The notes beneath the pieces are model-generated. The model was given only the letters and a program-made list of their open reading frames with translations, was not told the DNA's origin and made no database searches. This document shows, in pieces, positions 19,328 to 25,563 of a stretch of DNA of 48,563 nt. A program made the translations under genes and the position numbers. The stretch spans positions 1 to 48,563 of the forward strand of contig JAPUDS010000026.1 in the NCBI GenBank assembly GCA_027492975.1. Reading direction: 5' to 3'. This DNA comes from Candidatus Saccharimonadota bacterium (GTDB taxonomy: Bacteria > Patescibacteriota > Saccharimonadia > Saccharimonadales > Saccharimonadaceae). How positions within the stretch are numbered: position 1 is the first letter of the stretch; every line of letters starts with the position of its first letter.

Positions 19328-19834
19328 ATCAACACATCAATTCGCATAAACGGAGCAATCCGTGCTTCCGAACTTCGAGTCATCGGTGAAAATGGCGAAC
19401 AGCTCGGAATCATATCACGAACTGATGCTTTGAAGGCCGCCGAAAACGCAGGACTTGATTTGGTTGAGATCTCGCCACAAGCGACTCCGCCGGTTGCAAA
19501 AATCATCGACTGGGGTAAATACCAGTACCAAAAGATGAAAGAGCAGCAGCGGAACAAAAAGCGCGCTAAGGTGAGTGAGCTCAAGCAAATACGACTTGGT
19601 CTAAAGATTGGACAGCACGATCTCGACATCAAGCTCAAGAAAGTCCTATCATTCCTAGAGGACGGCGATAAGGTACGCATACAGTTGATGTACCGAGGTC
19701 GCGAAAACGCGCATCAGGAACTAGGTTTCGGGCTGATGGATAGAATCATCGCCGCTCTCGGTGAAAATATCATCGTTGAACAAAAACCTCAGATCAATGG
19801 ACGAAATCTGAGTATGATAATAAGGAGTAAGTAG
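19328..19834 (+). CDS. infC: Translation initiation factor IF-3 (non-canonical start)
   Basis: About 168 residues with both IF-3 domains: N-terminal RINGAIRASELRVIGENGEQLGI, the linker helix QKMKEQQRNKKRAKVSEL, and the C-terminal KQIRLGLKIGQHDLDIKLKK and MYRGRENAH blocks. IF-3 binds the 30S subunit, checks the initiator codon and prevents premature 50S joining. The frame has no ATG, GTG or TTG between the upstream stop at 19289 and TTG 19430, which is far inside the conserved domain. The start must therefore be a rare codon. AUC at 19328 fits, with AAGGAG 12 nt upstream and GAG 7 nt upstream. This is the known IF-3 autoregulation pattern (AUU in E. coli, AUC in Myxococcus). Confidence 0.92.
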   Translation: MNTSIRINGAIRASELRVIGENGEQLGIISRTDALKAAENAGLDLVEISPQATPPVAKIIDWGKYQYQKMKEQQRNKKRAKVSELKQIRLGLKIGQHDLDIKLKKVLSFLEDGDKVRIQLMYRGRENAHQELGFGLMDRIIAALGENIIVEQKPQINGRNLSMIIRSK

Positions 19835-20029
19835 ATGCCAAAGCTCAAAACTCATCGTGGTACCGCGAAACGTGTTCGCACCACTGCTACCGGCAAAGTT
19901 ATGCGACGCCGGGCTTTTGGTGGCCATTTTCTGGCCGGCAAAAGCGAGAGTCGCAAGCGCGTTATCGGAACACCAGCGGTCGTTTCGGGGAAAAACGCTA
20001 AAAATATTAAGCGAGCATTAGGAGTTTAG
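19835..20029 (+). CDS. rpmI: 50S ribosomal protein bL35
   Basis: 64 residues, very basic: [20 protein letters not shown], then [15 protein letters not shown] and a C-terminal KNIKRALGV. It binds 23S rRNA in the large subunit. The ATG abuts the infC stop with no gap, and TAAGGAG lies inside the infC 3' end 7 nt upstream. It is the second gene of the classic infC-rpmI-rplT operon. Confidence 0.95.
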   Translation: MPKLKTHRGTAKRVRTTATGKVMRRRAFGGHFLAGKSESRKRVIGTPAVVSGKNAKNIKRALGV

Positions 20030-20033
20030 TGAT

Positions 20034-20375
20034 ATGCGAGTAAAACGAGGCGTCCCTGCACGCGCAAAGCACAAGAAAATACTCAAGTCTGCCAAGGGCA
20101 TGCAACACAACCGCACCCGCTCTTTCCGACTTGCAAAGCAAGCAGTAATTCGTGCACTACAGTATGCATATCGTGATCGCCGCAATAAAAAACGCGACCT
20201 GCGAGAACTATGGATTACCCGAATAAATGCGGCTGCCCGAGAAAACGGCACGACATATGGCAAACTGATACACACCCTCAAGGAGGCTGGTGTTGAGCTG
20301 GATCGTAAAATTCTCGCTGAGCTTGCCGTTAAAGAACCGAAAGCCTTTTCGGCAATAGTTAAGCTGGCCAAATAG
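20034..20375 (+). CDS. rplT: 50S ribosomal protein bL20
   Basis: 113 residues, basic, with the signatures [17 protein letters not shown] and [17 protein letters not shown]. bL20 is an early assembly protein of the 50S subunit and, in several bacteria, represses its own operon by binding the leader. It begins 4 nt after the rpmI stop. A strong terminator follows. No obvious L20-binding mimic is visible in the short leader of this operon. Confidence 0.96.
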   Translation: MRVKRGVPARAKHKKILKSAKGMQHNRTRSFRLAKQAVIRALQYAYRDRRNKKRDLRELWITRINAAARENGTTYGKLIHTLKEAGVELDRKILAELAVKEPKAFSAIVKLAK

Positions 20376-20387
20376 TACAGCCCTATC

Positions 20388-20427
20388 AGTTAAAAAACAC
20401 TCTTCATGCGAAGAGTGTTTTTTAACT
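20388..20427 (+). terminator. Bidirectional terminator after rplT and RNase P RNA
   Basis: A long perfect inverted repeat agttaaaaaacactctt-catgcg-aagagtgttttttaact. It has U-runs on both strands, so it ends the infC operon on the plus strand and the RNase P RNA coming from the minus strand. Confidence 0.92.
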
Positions 20428-20864
20428 GCCAGATTGCCTGTAAGCCGGGTTCTGGCCCGTACCCCATAGGGCACGGGGACGATCATCTATCTAGATCCGT
20501 AATCACTTACGGATTCAAGCGGCTTTCTTGACTCACGAGACGAACAGCCTCTACCCACAAGGGGTAGTTGTGAATCGCCTTGCAGCTGACAGGGTTTACC
20601 CCTCTCCTCTGTCACCAGAGAAGACTGTGGGCTCTTACCCCACTCTTTTCACCCTTACCCCGTAGTAGACTTTTGACAAGCAGCGACGCTGCAGAGTGTT
20701 TGCAAAGCAAACAGTGTCAAAAGCTCACTACGGGGCGGTATATGTTTCTGTGGCACTTTCCCTAGAGTCACCCCTGGTTGCCGTTAGCAACTGTCAATGT
20801 TCTATGCTGCCCGGACTTTCCTCCAGATAGGTTACCTACCGGGCGATCGTCCAGCAATCTGGCA
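20428..20864 (-). ncRNA. rnpB: RNase P RNA, bacterial type A
   Basis: This is the catalytic RNA of RNase P, which matures tRNA 5' ends. P1 is gccagattgc/gcaatctggc at the two ends. On the plus strand the complements of the universally conserved blocks are visible: gtaagccgggttctg near the 3' end and ctgcccggactttcctcc near the 5' end. P12 is unusually elaborate: a long stem (ccccgtagt/actacgggg, about 20660-20736) carries two small hairpins (gcagcgacgctgc and gtttgcaaagcaaac). A TATAAT box at 20871-20876 lies 6-7 nt upstream of the 5' end. Length is about 436 nt. Confidence 0.95.
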
Positions 20865-20895
20865 TGGGTCATTATAACATAAACAAACAGGGGTC

Positions 20896-21765
20896 TTACT
20901 TGGTGTGTTCGTCAAGCAGCCTGTTTACTACGCCATCGGCAAGCATATTTTTCTCGCGAGCAACGTGAGAAAAGGTTATTTTTTGAAACCGTGGCAGTAA
21001 CTCTTCGATACGGTTATATATTGAGGTAAGCTCGTTATCATTCGGCACATGTTCACCGTTCATCTGGTTTACTACCAACGTACTGTCAAGATACATATCG
21101 AGATTAGCCGCCCCGAGTGCGAGGGCTTTCTCAAGAGCAAGATACAGCGCCTGGTATTCTGCTATCGTATTAGTTGCGACACCCAGATACGCACCTCCTT
21201 CGGCAACGACCATTTCCGTTGTGTTAAATAACACAAAACCAGCTGCAGCCGGTCCTGGATTTCCTCTTGAACCCCCGTCACAATACCCAACCAGTCGTGT
21301 ATGTGTTGTATTTTTAGCATCTTTTTCTTCCACTACGTCTGGATATCTCCCTGGTGCAAATGGTACGGGCTGTAAGTCAAGAATCTGCTGAGTTGATTGA
21401 GTTATTTCATTTAGTTGTATATCTGACATCTTTTTCCATACGTACTTATCGTATTCCGGACTGAGATCGATGGTATTGTTACCAGGATTAAGAGTAGCCT
21501 TAAAGATAATGAAGACGTACTGAACCTCACGATCATCCGGATCAACAAACGACATAACGTCATTGAGCCTGGCGGTTCCAAGTGTGATGCCAAGATGAAT
21601 TTTTAAGGCATGCGACAGAGCGTCTTCCGGCTGTTGTTGTATGTGTACTCGCCCTCCAGGAAGCTCATAGAGTCCATCGATGCTTGGACGGCCACCATGC
21701 CTCCTAAGAAGTAGAATCTTCTCATCTTGCGTTATGATCGTCTTTACGACTACTTTTTGTTTCAT
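20896..21765 (-). CDS. Degenerate NUDIX domain fused to RNase HI
   Basis: 289 residues in two domains. Residues 1-130 have a NUDIX fold pattern (TIITQDEKILLLRR, LYELPGGRV). However, the Nudix box GX5EX7REUXEEXGU is lost: counted from G38 the expected E, R, E, E and E are Q44, H52, A53, I56 and H57. Hydrolysis by this domain is therefore unlikely. Residues 157-289 are an RNase HI domain with all four acidic residues in context: YCDGGSRGNPG (D163), TIAEYQAL (E203), DMYLDSTLVV (D227) and MLADGVVN (D277), so it should cleave the RNA strand of RNA-DNA hybrids. A linker of about 25 residues separates the domains. The NUDIX part may have become a binding module. Confidence 0.88.
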   Translation of the reverse strand: MKQKVVVKTIITQDEKILLLRRHGGRPSIDGLYELPGGRVHIQQQPEDALSHALKIHLGITLGTARLNDVMSFVDPDDREVQYVFIIFKATLNPGNNTIDLSPEYDKYVWKKMSDIQLNEITQSTQQILDLQPVPFAPGRYPDVVEEKDAKNTTHTRLVGYCDGGSRGNPGPAAAGFVLFNTTEMVVAEGGAYLGVATNTIAEYQALYLALEKALALGAANLDMYLDSTLVVNQMNGEHVPNDNELTSIYNRIEELLPRFQKITFSHVAREKNMLADGVVNRLLDEHTK

Positions 21766-21793
21766 ATAAATACTTTCTTGATTACGTTCAAAA

Positions 21794-21871
21794 TGGTCAG
21801 GGTGACAGGATTTGAACCTGCGATCTCTGCACCCCCAGCGCAGCGCTTTACCGGGCTAAGCTACACCCTGA
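21794..21871 (-). tRNA. tRNA-Pro (anticodon GGG)
   Basis: Minus-strand cloverleaf: acceptor TCAGGGT/ACCCTGA, anticodon stem CTGCG/TGCAG around the loop CTGGGGG (anticodon GGG), T-arm GCAGG-TTCAAAT-CCTGT, encoded CCA. The remaining 240 nt up to the protease gene contain nothing I recognise. Confidence 0.95.
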
Positions 21872-22115
21872 TTACATATAAATATCCTCCGAAGACCGTC
21901 GAGAGCAGATATCTCCCCGCGTATGCGCAAGGTGGGTCCTCTCATACGCCCAGCCACAATGAGCGGGCGCGAATATTGAGATCCCTTTCACGATTTGTTA
22001 GGAAATCATGAACCCTCGACGGACTTCGAAGGACACTCTTTATTATACCAGTAGCAACGAGAGAATGAAACTAGCTCGCTTGTCTTATTCCGAACAGATC
22101 CCGGCCCAACAAATG

Positions 22116-22754
22116 TTATACACCGAATAAACGACTAAAAATACTGATGAAAAAGTTAATTGCCGCTGACATAAACCGCCCGATAGCACCGCCGCTTAGA
22201 AGGATGAGGCCAAAGACGAGAATTATTCCATACCGCTCCACCCACTCCATACCCCGCCTGGCCCACTCAGGAGCAAGAGCGTAAAGTACTCGCGACCCGT
22301 CAAGTGGTGGAATCGGCAACATATTAAACACAAAAAAACCAAGATTAATTCCTACCGCAAGTTGCAATACAAGCCCAAGCGTTGTTGTTGCGGGAGGCTG
22401 ACCAACTGCGACGAAAACCGCAAACAAGAGAAAAGCGAGTAGAAAATTAGTTAGCGGCCCCGCAAGTCCGACAAGCGCCGCACCAAGCTCACCGTATCGT
22501 ACACGGCTGGGGTTAAAAGGTACTGGTTTTGCGCCTCCAAATACTGGCAAGTTAGCAGCAGCAAGTGCAAGAGGTAGAAGCAGCGTTAAGAACGGATCAA
22601 TATGCGCGATGGGGTTAAACGTTAAGCGCCCTTGTGCTTTTGCAGTGTCATCTCCCAGCCAATACGCAACATAGCCGTGCATTACTTCATGTAGTGTCAT
22701 CGACACCAAAATAACCCCGAAAACAGTAAATAAATATGTAATATCGATAACCAT
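22116..22754 (-). CDS. Site-2 protease family membrane protein (M50)
   Basis: 212 residues, five to six TM segments. The zinc metalloprotease motif HEVMH is in TM1 (VSMTLHEVMHGYVAYWLGD) and the third ligand motif NMLPIPPLDGSRVL is in a later TM segment. There is no PDZ domain, so it belongs to the compact M50 group related to SpoIVFB rather than RseP. The substrate is unknown. A TGG-TATAAT extended -10 box (TATAAT complement at 22761-22766) lies 6 nt before ATG 22754 with no Shine-Dalgarno, which indicates a leaderless transcript. It diverges from the rpmB promoter. Confidence 0.92.
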   Translation of the reverse strand: MVIDITYLFTVFGVILVSMTLHEVMHGYVAYWLGDDTAKAQGRLTFNPIAHIDPFLTLLLPLALAAANLPVFGGAKPVPFNPSRVRYGELGAALVGLAGPLTNFLLAFLLFAVFVAVGQPPATTTLGLVLQLAVGINLGFFVFNMLPIPPLDGSRVLYALAPEWARRGMEWVERYGIILVFGLILLSGGAIGRFMSAAINFFISIFSRLFGV

Positions 22755-22778
22755 CTTTCTATTATACCAGCTCACCCC

Positions 22779-22807
22779 TTGACCAAATGATGAAAAAACA
22801 GTAGTAT
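22779..22807 (+). promoter_or_regulatory. rpmB promoter
   Basis: -35 TTGACC (22779-22784), 17-nt spacer, -10 TAGTAT (22802-22807), back-to-back with the minus-strand promoter of the M50 protease. The leader to rpmB is about 30 nt and carries an AGAGGT ribosome binding site. Confidence 0.75.
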
Positions 22808-22844
22808 GGTACGGATATATTTACTGAAAGTTTAAAGAGGTAGT

Positions 22845-23042
22845 ATGGCGTCTCGATGTGAAATTACTGGCAAAGGCAAGCAACACGGCAACAACGTTAG
22901 CTTTTCTTTGCGCCGCACCAAAAGAGTATTCAAGCCAAATCTTCAGAAGAAAACCTTTGTGATCGATGGTCAAAAAGTAACGATGACCGTTTCAACGCAA
23001 GCTATTCGCACTCTGAAGAAAAAAGGCATATTGGCAAAATAG
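22845..23042 (+). CDS. rpmB: 50S ribosomal protein bL28
   Basis: 65 residues: MASRCEITGKGKQHGNNVSF, then LRRTKRVFKPNLQKK and C-terminal VSTQAIRTLKKKG, matching bL28. It lacks the CxxC zinc-type pair: a single Cys is present near the N-terminus. It is monocistronic, with its own promoter and a strong terminator. Confidence 0.96.
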   Translation: MASRCEITGKGKQHGNNVSFSLRRTKRVFKPNLQKKTFVIDGQKVTMTVSTQAIRTLKKKGILAK

Positions 23043-23058
23043 TTCAAATACTCGTTAG

Positions 23059-23094
23059 CAAAAAACCACTTTTATATAAATAAGTGGTTTTTTG
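23059..23094 (+). terminator. Bidirectional terminator after rpmB
   Basis: Inverted repeat caaaaaaccactt-ttatataaat-aagtggttttttg with T-runs on both strands. It ends rpmB from one side and the thrS-to-MBL operon from the other. Confidence 0.9.
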
Positions 23095-23116
23095 ATTGTT
23101 GAAGCAAGCCGCGCGA

Positions 23117-23740
23117 CTAACTTGTTCTAGTCAGCTCAATAATAGTCTGCGTTTCTGGAAGTGCACCGTTTTTGATCTTCCATTTCGGCATCACCTCATG
23201 AGCCGCACCCAGCTCCTTAATAAATGGCTCGAGCATATCCTGTGGTACTTCGTATTTTATATGAGAATCAGCGTAATGAGTTGGGATGACAACTTTCGGG
23301 TTGATTTTATGGACCGCCTCGACTGCGTGATGCGCATCAAGCGTATATCCCCCGCCCCCGACTGGCAAAACCAAGACATCCACCATACCCAGGCTTTCCA
23401 GCTGCTCATCTGTTAACGGCGTTGCGACGTGTCCTAGTACAGCGATGGTAAGATCCGGAAAGGCGAGACGATACATTGTAGCCTGTAATGATCCGTCATA
23501 ATCGATCATCCGTGCGGCCGCTACACCCAAAATCGAAATATCGTTTATCTCGTATTCACCCGGCATATCAACTACGACCCGACCAGTATCAACCGCAAGA
23601 CCTGACTGAGTTGAAAGCTCGATCGCATCTTTTGGCTCTATGTTTTTGAGCCCCACAGCGGATAATTTACCGTCAACAACGATCGTTCCCTGTTTTGACG
23701 TTATAACGATGCAGTTTCCGCCCTTGTATTCAAACTCCAT
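23117..23740 (-). CDS. MBL-fold protein, UlaG-like, lacking the HxHxDH motif
   Basis: 207 residues resembling the COG2220/UlaG branch of the metallo-beta-lactamase fold: GNCIVITSKQGTIVVDG at the N-terminus, MPGEYEI, LGHVATPLTDEQLESLGMVD, VLVLPVGGGGYTLDA and KVVIPTHY. The position where UlaG-like enzymes carry HxHxDH reads AIELSTQSGLA, so the main metal ligands are missing. It is either a non-catalytic relative or uses an altered metal site. It is the last gene of the thrS operon, 11 nt after the regulator gene, and is followed by a terminator. Confidence 0.75.
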   Translation of the reverse strand: MEFEYKGGNCIVITSKQGTIVVDGKLSAVGLKNIEPKDAIELSTQSGLAVDTGRVVVDMPGEYEINDISILGVAAARMIDYDGSLQATMYRLAFPDLTIAVLGHVATPLTDEQLESLGMVDVLVLPVGGGGYTLDAHHAVEAVHKINPKVVIPTHYADSHIKYEVPQDMLEPFIKELGAAHEVMPKWKIKNGALPETQTIIELTRTS

Positions 23741-23751
23741 ATACTTTCCTC

Positions 23752-24342
23752 CTATCCTAGTATTTGCTCGGTATCGGCAATTACAGTATGTTTAGTATTT
23801 ATAACACTCATCACGAAACGGTCTTTAATGCTCAAGCGGTAATAAAAATCCTGATACTCCATAACCGCATAATTAAGCTGTTTAGCCTCATCCTCCTCGA
23901 GCTCTTTGACAAATTTCTTCGCCTGAGTCTTGTTCACCGAACCTGCGATCAATACGTCCACCTCCGCCTCAGAGCCGTGAACAAGCTGACCGCTGAGAAT
24001 AGCTACGCGAACATCACCCAGCGTCTTCAGACGACCAGTCCAGTCTCCAACCGCCTCCACCTCCTTCAACGCTTTTGATTCTGGAGTAGCGGCGACAAAT
24101 ATCTGACGTAGTGGTTCGTAATGAACATACTCCTGGTTAACTTCATAGTACAGTTTATTATTTGAATTCTCGCTCTTTATAATACCAACGCTCAACATGT
24201 TCGCCAGTTCTCGTCGCACCGAATTTATCTGTTCGTCGATTTTACGAGTAATCTCACGTACGTAAAATGCACGGTCTGGATTACTGAGAAAAAGGTGAAG
24301 TAATTTCACTCGTGTTTTCGACCCAAAAAGCGCGTCAATCAT
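23752..24342 (-). CDS. Winged-helix protein with a nucleotidyltransferase-like C-domain
   Basis: 196 residues. Residues about 1-75 form a winged helix (LFGSKTRVKLLHLFLSN, REITRKIDEQINSVRRELANM, KSENSNNKLYYEVN). The C-terminal part (about 95-196) has DVRVAILSGQLVHGSEAEVDVLIAG, which resembles the GS...DxD core of minimal nucleotidyltransferases but with the first motif altered. Such HTH-NTase fusions are often found as putative transcription regulators. The ATG overlaps the miaA stop by 4 nt (ATGA), so translation is coupled. Function is not established. Confidence 0.7.
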   Translation of the reverse strand: MIDALFGSKTRVKLLHLFLSNPDRAFYVREITRKIDEQINSVRRELANMLSVGIIKSENSNNKLYYEVNQEYVHYEPLRQIFVAATPESKALKEVEAVGDWTGRLKTLGDVRVAILSGQLVHGSEAEVDVLIAGSVNKTQAKKFVKELEEDEAKQLNYAVMEYQDFYYRLSIKDRFVMSVINTKHTVIADTEQILG

Positions 24343-25268
24343 GTATCATCTACCCTTCTTACTTTCTTCTCCATGGTACCACTAAATTGTTCAGGCGTCA
24401 CGCTGTTTTGAAGAATAACCTCAATCTCTTCGCGCACCTCATCAACCGTACCCCATCGTACATAGTCATGGCGTTTCAACCATGTCACCTGGCGTTTCGC
24501 AAGTTGATAGTCGCGGGTAAGACATAGTTGCATCGCTTCCTCCGTCCCAATCTCTCCGCGAACAAGCTTCTGTGCAACTCGGTATATATTACCCGTCATA
24601 GCTTCATTGTTCGTGCCGTATTTTTGTAATAGATGTTGTGTTTCTAACACTATATTATTTGCAAACATATGCTCGATGCGCTCACGAATTTGCTCGCGCA
24701 GACGGTCTCGTTCGACACGGATACCAAACACGAAAGTATCTGTATCTGGCTGTTTGTTTCTCGAGGTAAAACTGTTGTTTTTTTCAACACTACGTATCAA
24801 ATACCGGCGGTTATTCTTATTTTCTGGAAGTGGTATATGTTGTTTTTCGTGCAACGAAATTAACTCTTCTACCGATAGCTCATTTAGCTCGTGCCGCCGC
24901 ACGATATCACTGTCTGGGCCGAACACAAAATGTAACACAACTGCGTCAATATAAAGCCCCGTTCCGCCAACTAGAAACGGAATTTTACCTCGCGATCGTA
25001 TGTCCTCAATAGCCGCATACGCCCGTTGCTGGAAATCGTGAACAGTAAAGCGCTCACCTGGTTCTACGATATCTAGCAACCAGTGATGAACAGATTTTTG
25101 TTCTGTTTTTGATGGTTTCGCAGTCCCGATATCCATGCCTTTATATACCGTTCGAGAATCAGCACAGAGTATCTCTCCGCCCCACTTTTTGGCAAGTGCA
25201 AGTGCAAGTGCAGACTTACCTGAAGCTGTCGGACCAGCGATAACGATCAAAGGAGTTACGGCCGCCAT
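24339..25268 (-). CDS. miaA: tRNA dimethylallyltransferase
   Basis: 309 residues. MiaA transfers a dimethylallyl group from DMAPP to N6 of A37 in tRNAs that read UNN codons. Visible signatures are the P-loop GPTASGKSALALAL (residues 10-23), CADSRTVYKGMDIGTAKPS, HHWLLDIVEPGERFTVHDF, VGGTGLYIDAVV and C-terminal RDYQLAKRQVTWLKRH. Length and motif order are normal. The ATG lies 13 nt inside the end of the ATL gene. The gene is the third of the thrS operon, grouping tRNA charging with tRNA modification. Confidence 0.95.
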   Translation of the reverse strand: MAAVTPLIVIAGPTASGKSALALALAKKWGGEILCADSRTVYKGMDIGTAKPSKTEQKSVHHWLLDIVEPGERFTVHDFQQRAYAAIEDIRSRGKIPFLVGGTGLYIDAVVLHFVFGPDSDIVRRHELNELSVEELISLHEKQHIPLPENKNNRRYLIRSVEKNNSFTSRNKQPDTDTFVFGIRVERDRLREQIRERIEHMFANNIVLETQHLLQKYGTNNEAMTGNIYRVAQKLVRGEIGTEEAMQLCLTRDYQLAKRQVTWLKRHDYVRWGTVDEVREEIEVILQNSVTPEQFSGTMEKKVRRVDDT

Positions 25269-25558
25269 CGTACTTTTTCAAATCCGATGATGCGATAATC
25301 CTCTACCTGTATGCCTTCTGCGAGAAGTGCCGCTTGGTGCCCTGCTTTACCCCCATAATAACCACTGGCACAGTCTCCAAGACGATTGACCACCCTATGC
25401 CAGGGTAATTCAGTTGGCCCAAAATGTGCTACACCACCGACCTGACGAGCCGCATACGGCCGGCCAACCAGTAAAGCAATATCTCCATAAGTCATCACGC
25501 GGCCCGCAGGAATTTGCGCCACCATACCATAAACAGCTTCTCTAAAACTTTCTTCCAT
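25256..25558 (-). CDS. Alkyltransferase-like (ATL) DNA-repair protein
   Basis: 100 residues with the MGMT C-terminal fold: VYGMVAQIPAGRVMTYGDIA, GRPYAARQVGGVA and WHRVVNRLG. The active-site PCHR of O6-alkylguanine methyltransferases is PWHR here: the acceptor Cys is Trp, the hallmark of ATL proteins. ATLs bind O6-alkylguanine without repairing it and channel lesions into nucleotide-excision repair. It starts 5 nt after the thrS stop and overlaps miaA by 13 nt. Confidence 0.92.
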   Translation of the reverse strand: MEESFREAVYGMVAQIPAGRVMTYGDIALLVGRPYAARQVGGVAHFGPTELPWHRVVNRLGDCASGYYGGKAGHQAALLAEGIQVEDYRIIGFEKVRWRP

Positions 25559-25563
25559 ACGTA

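Noticed and set aside
19430-19834. infC starting at TTG 19430 (134 residues)
   Set aside because: This start would remove most of the IF-3 N-domain, which is clearly encoded in the same frame upstream.
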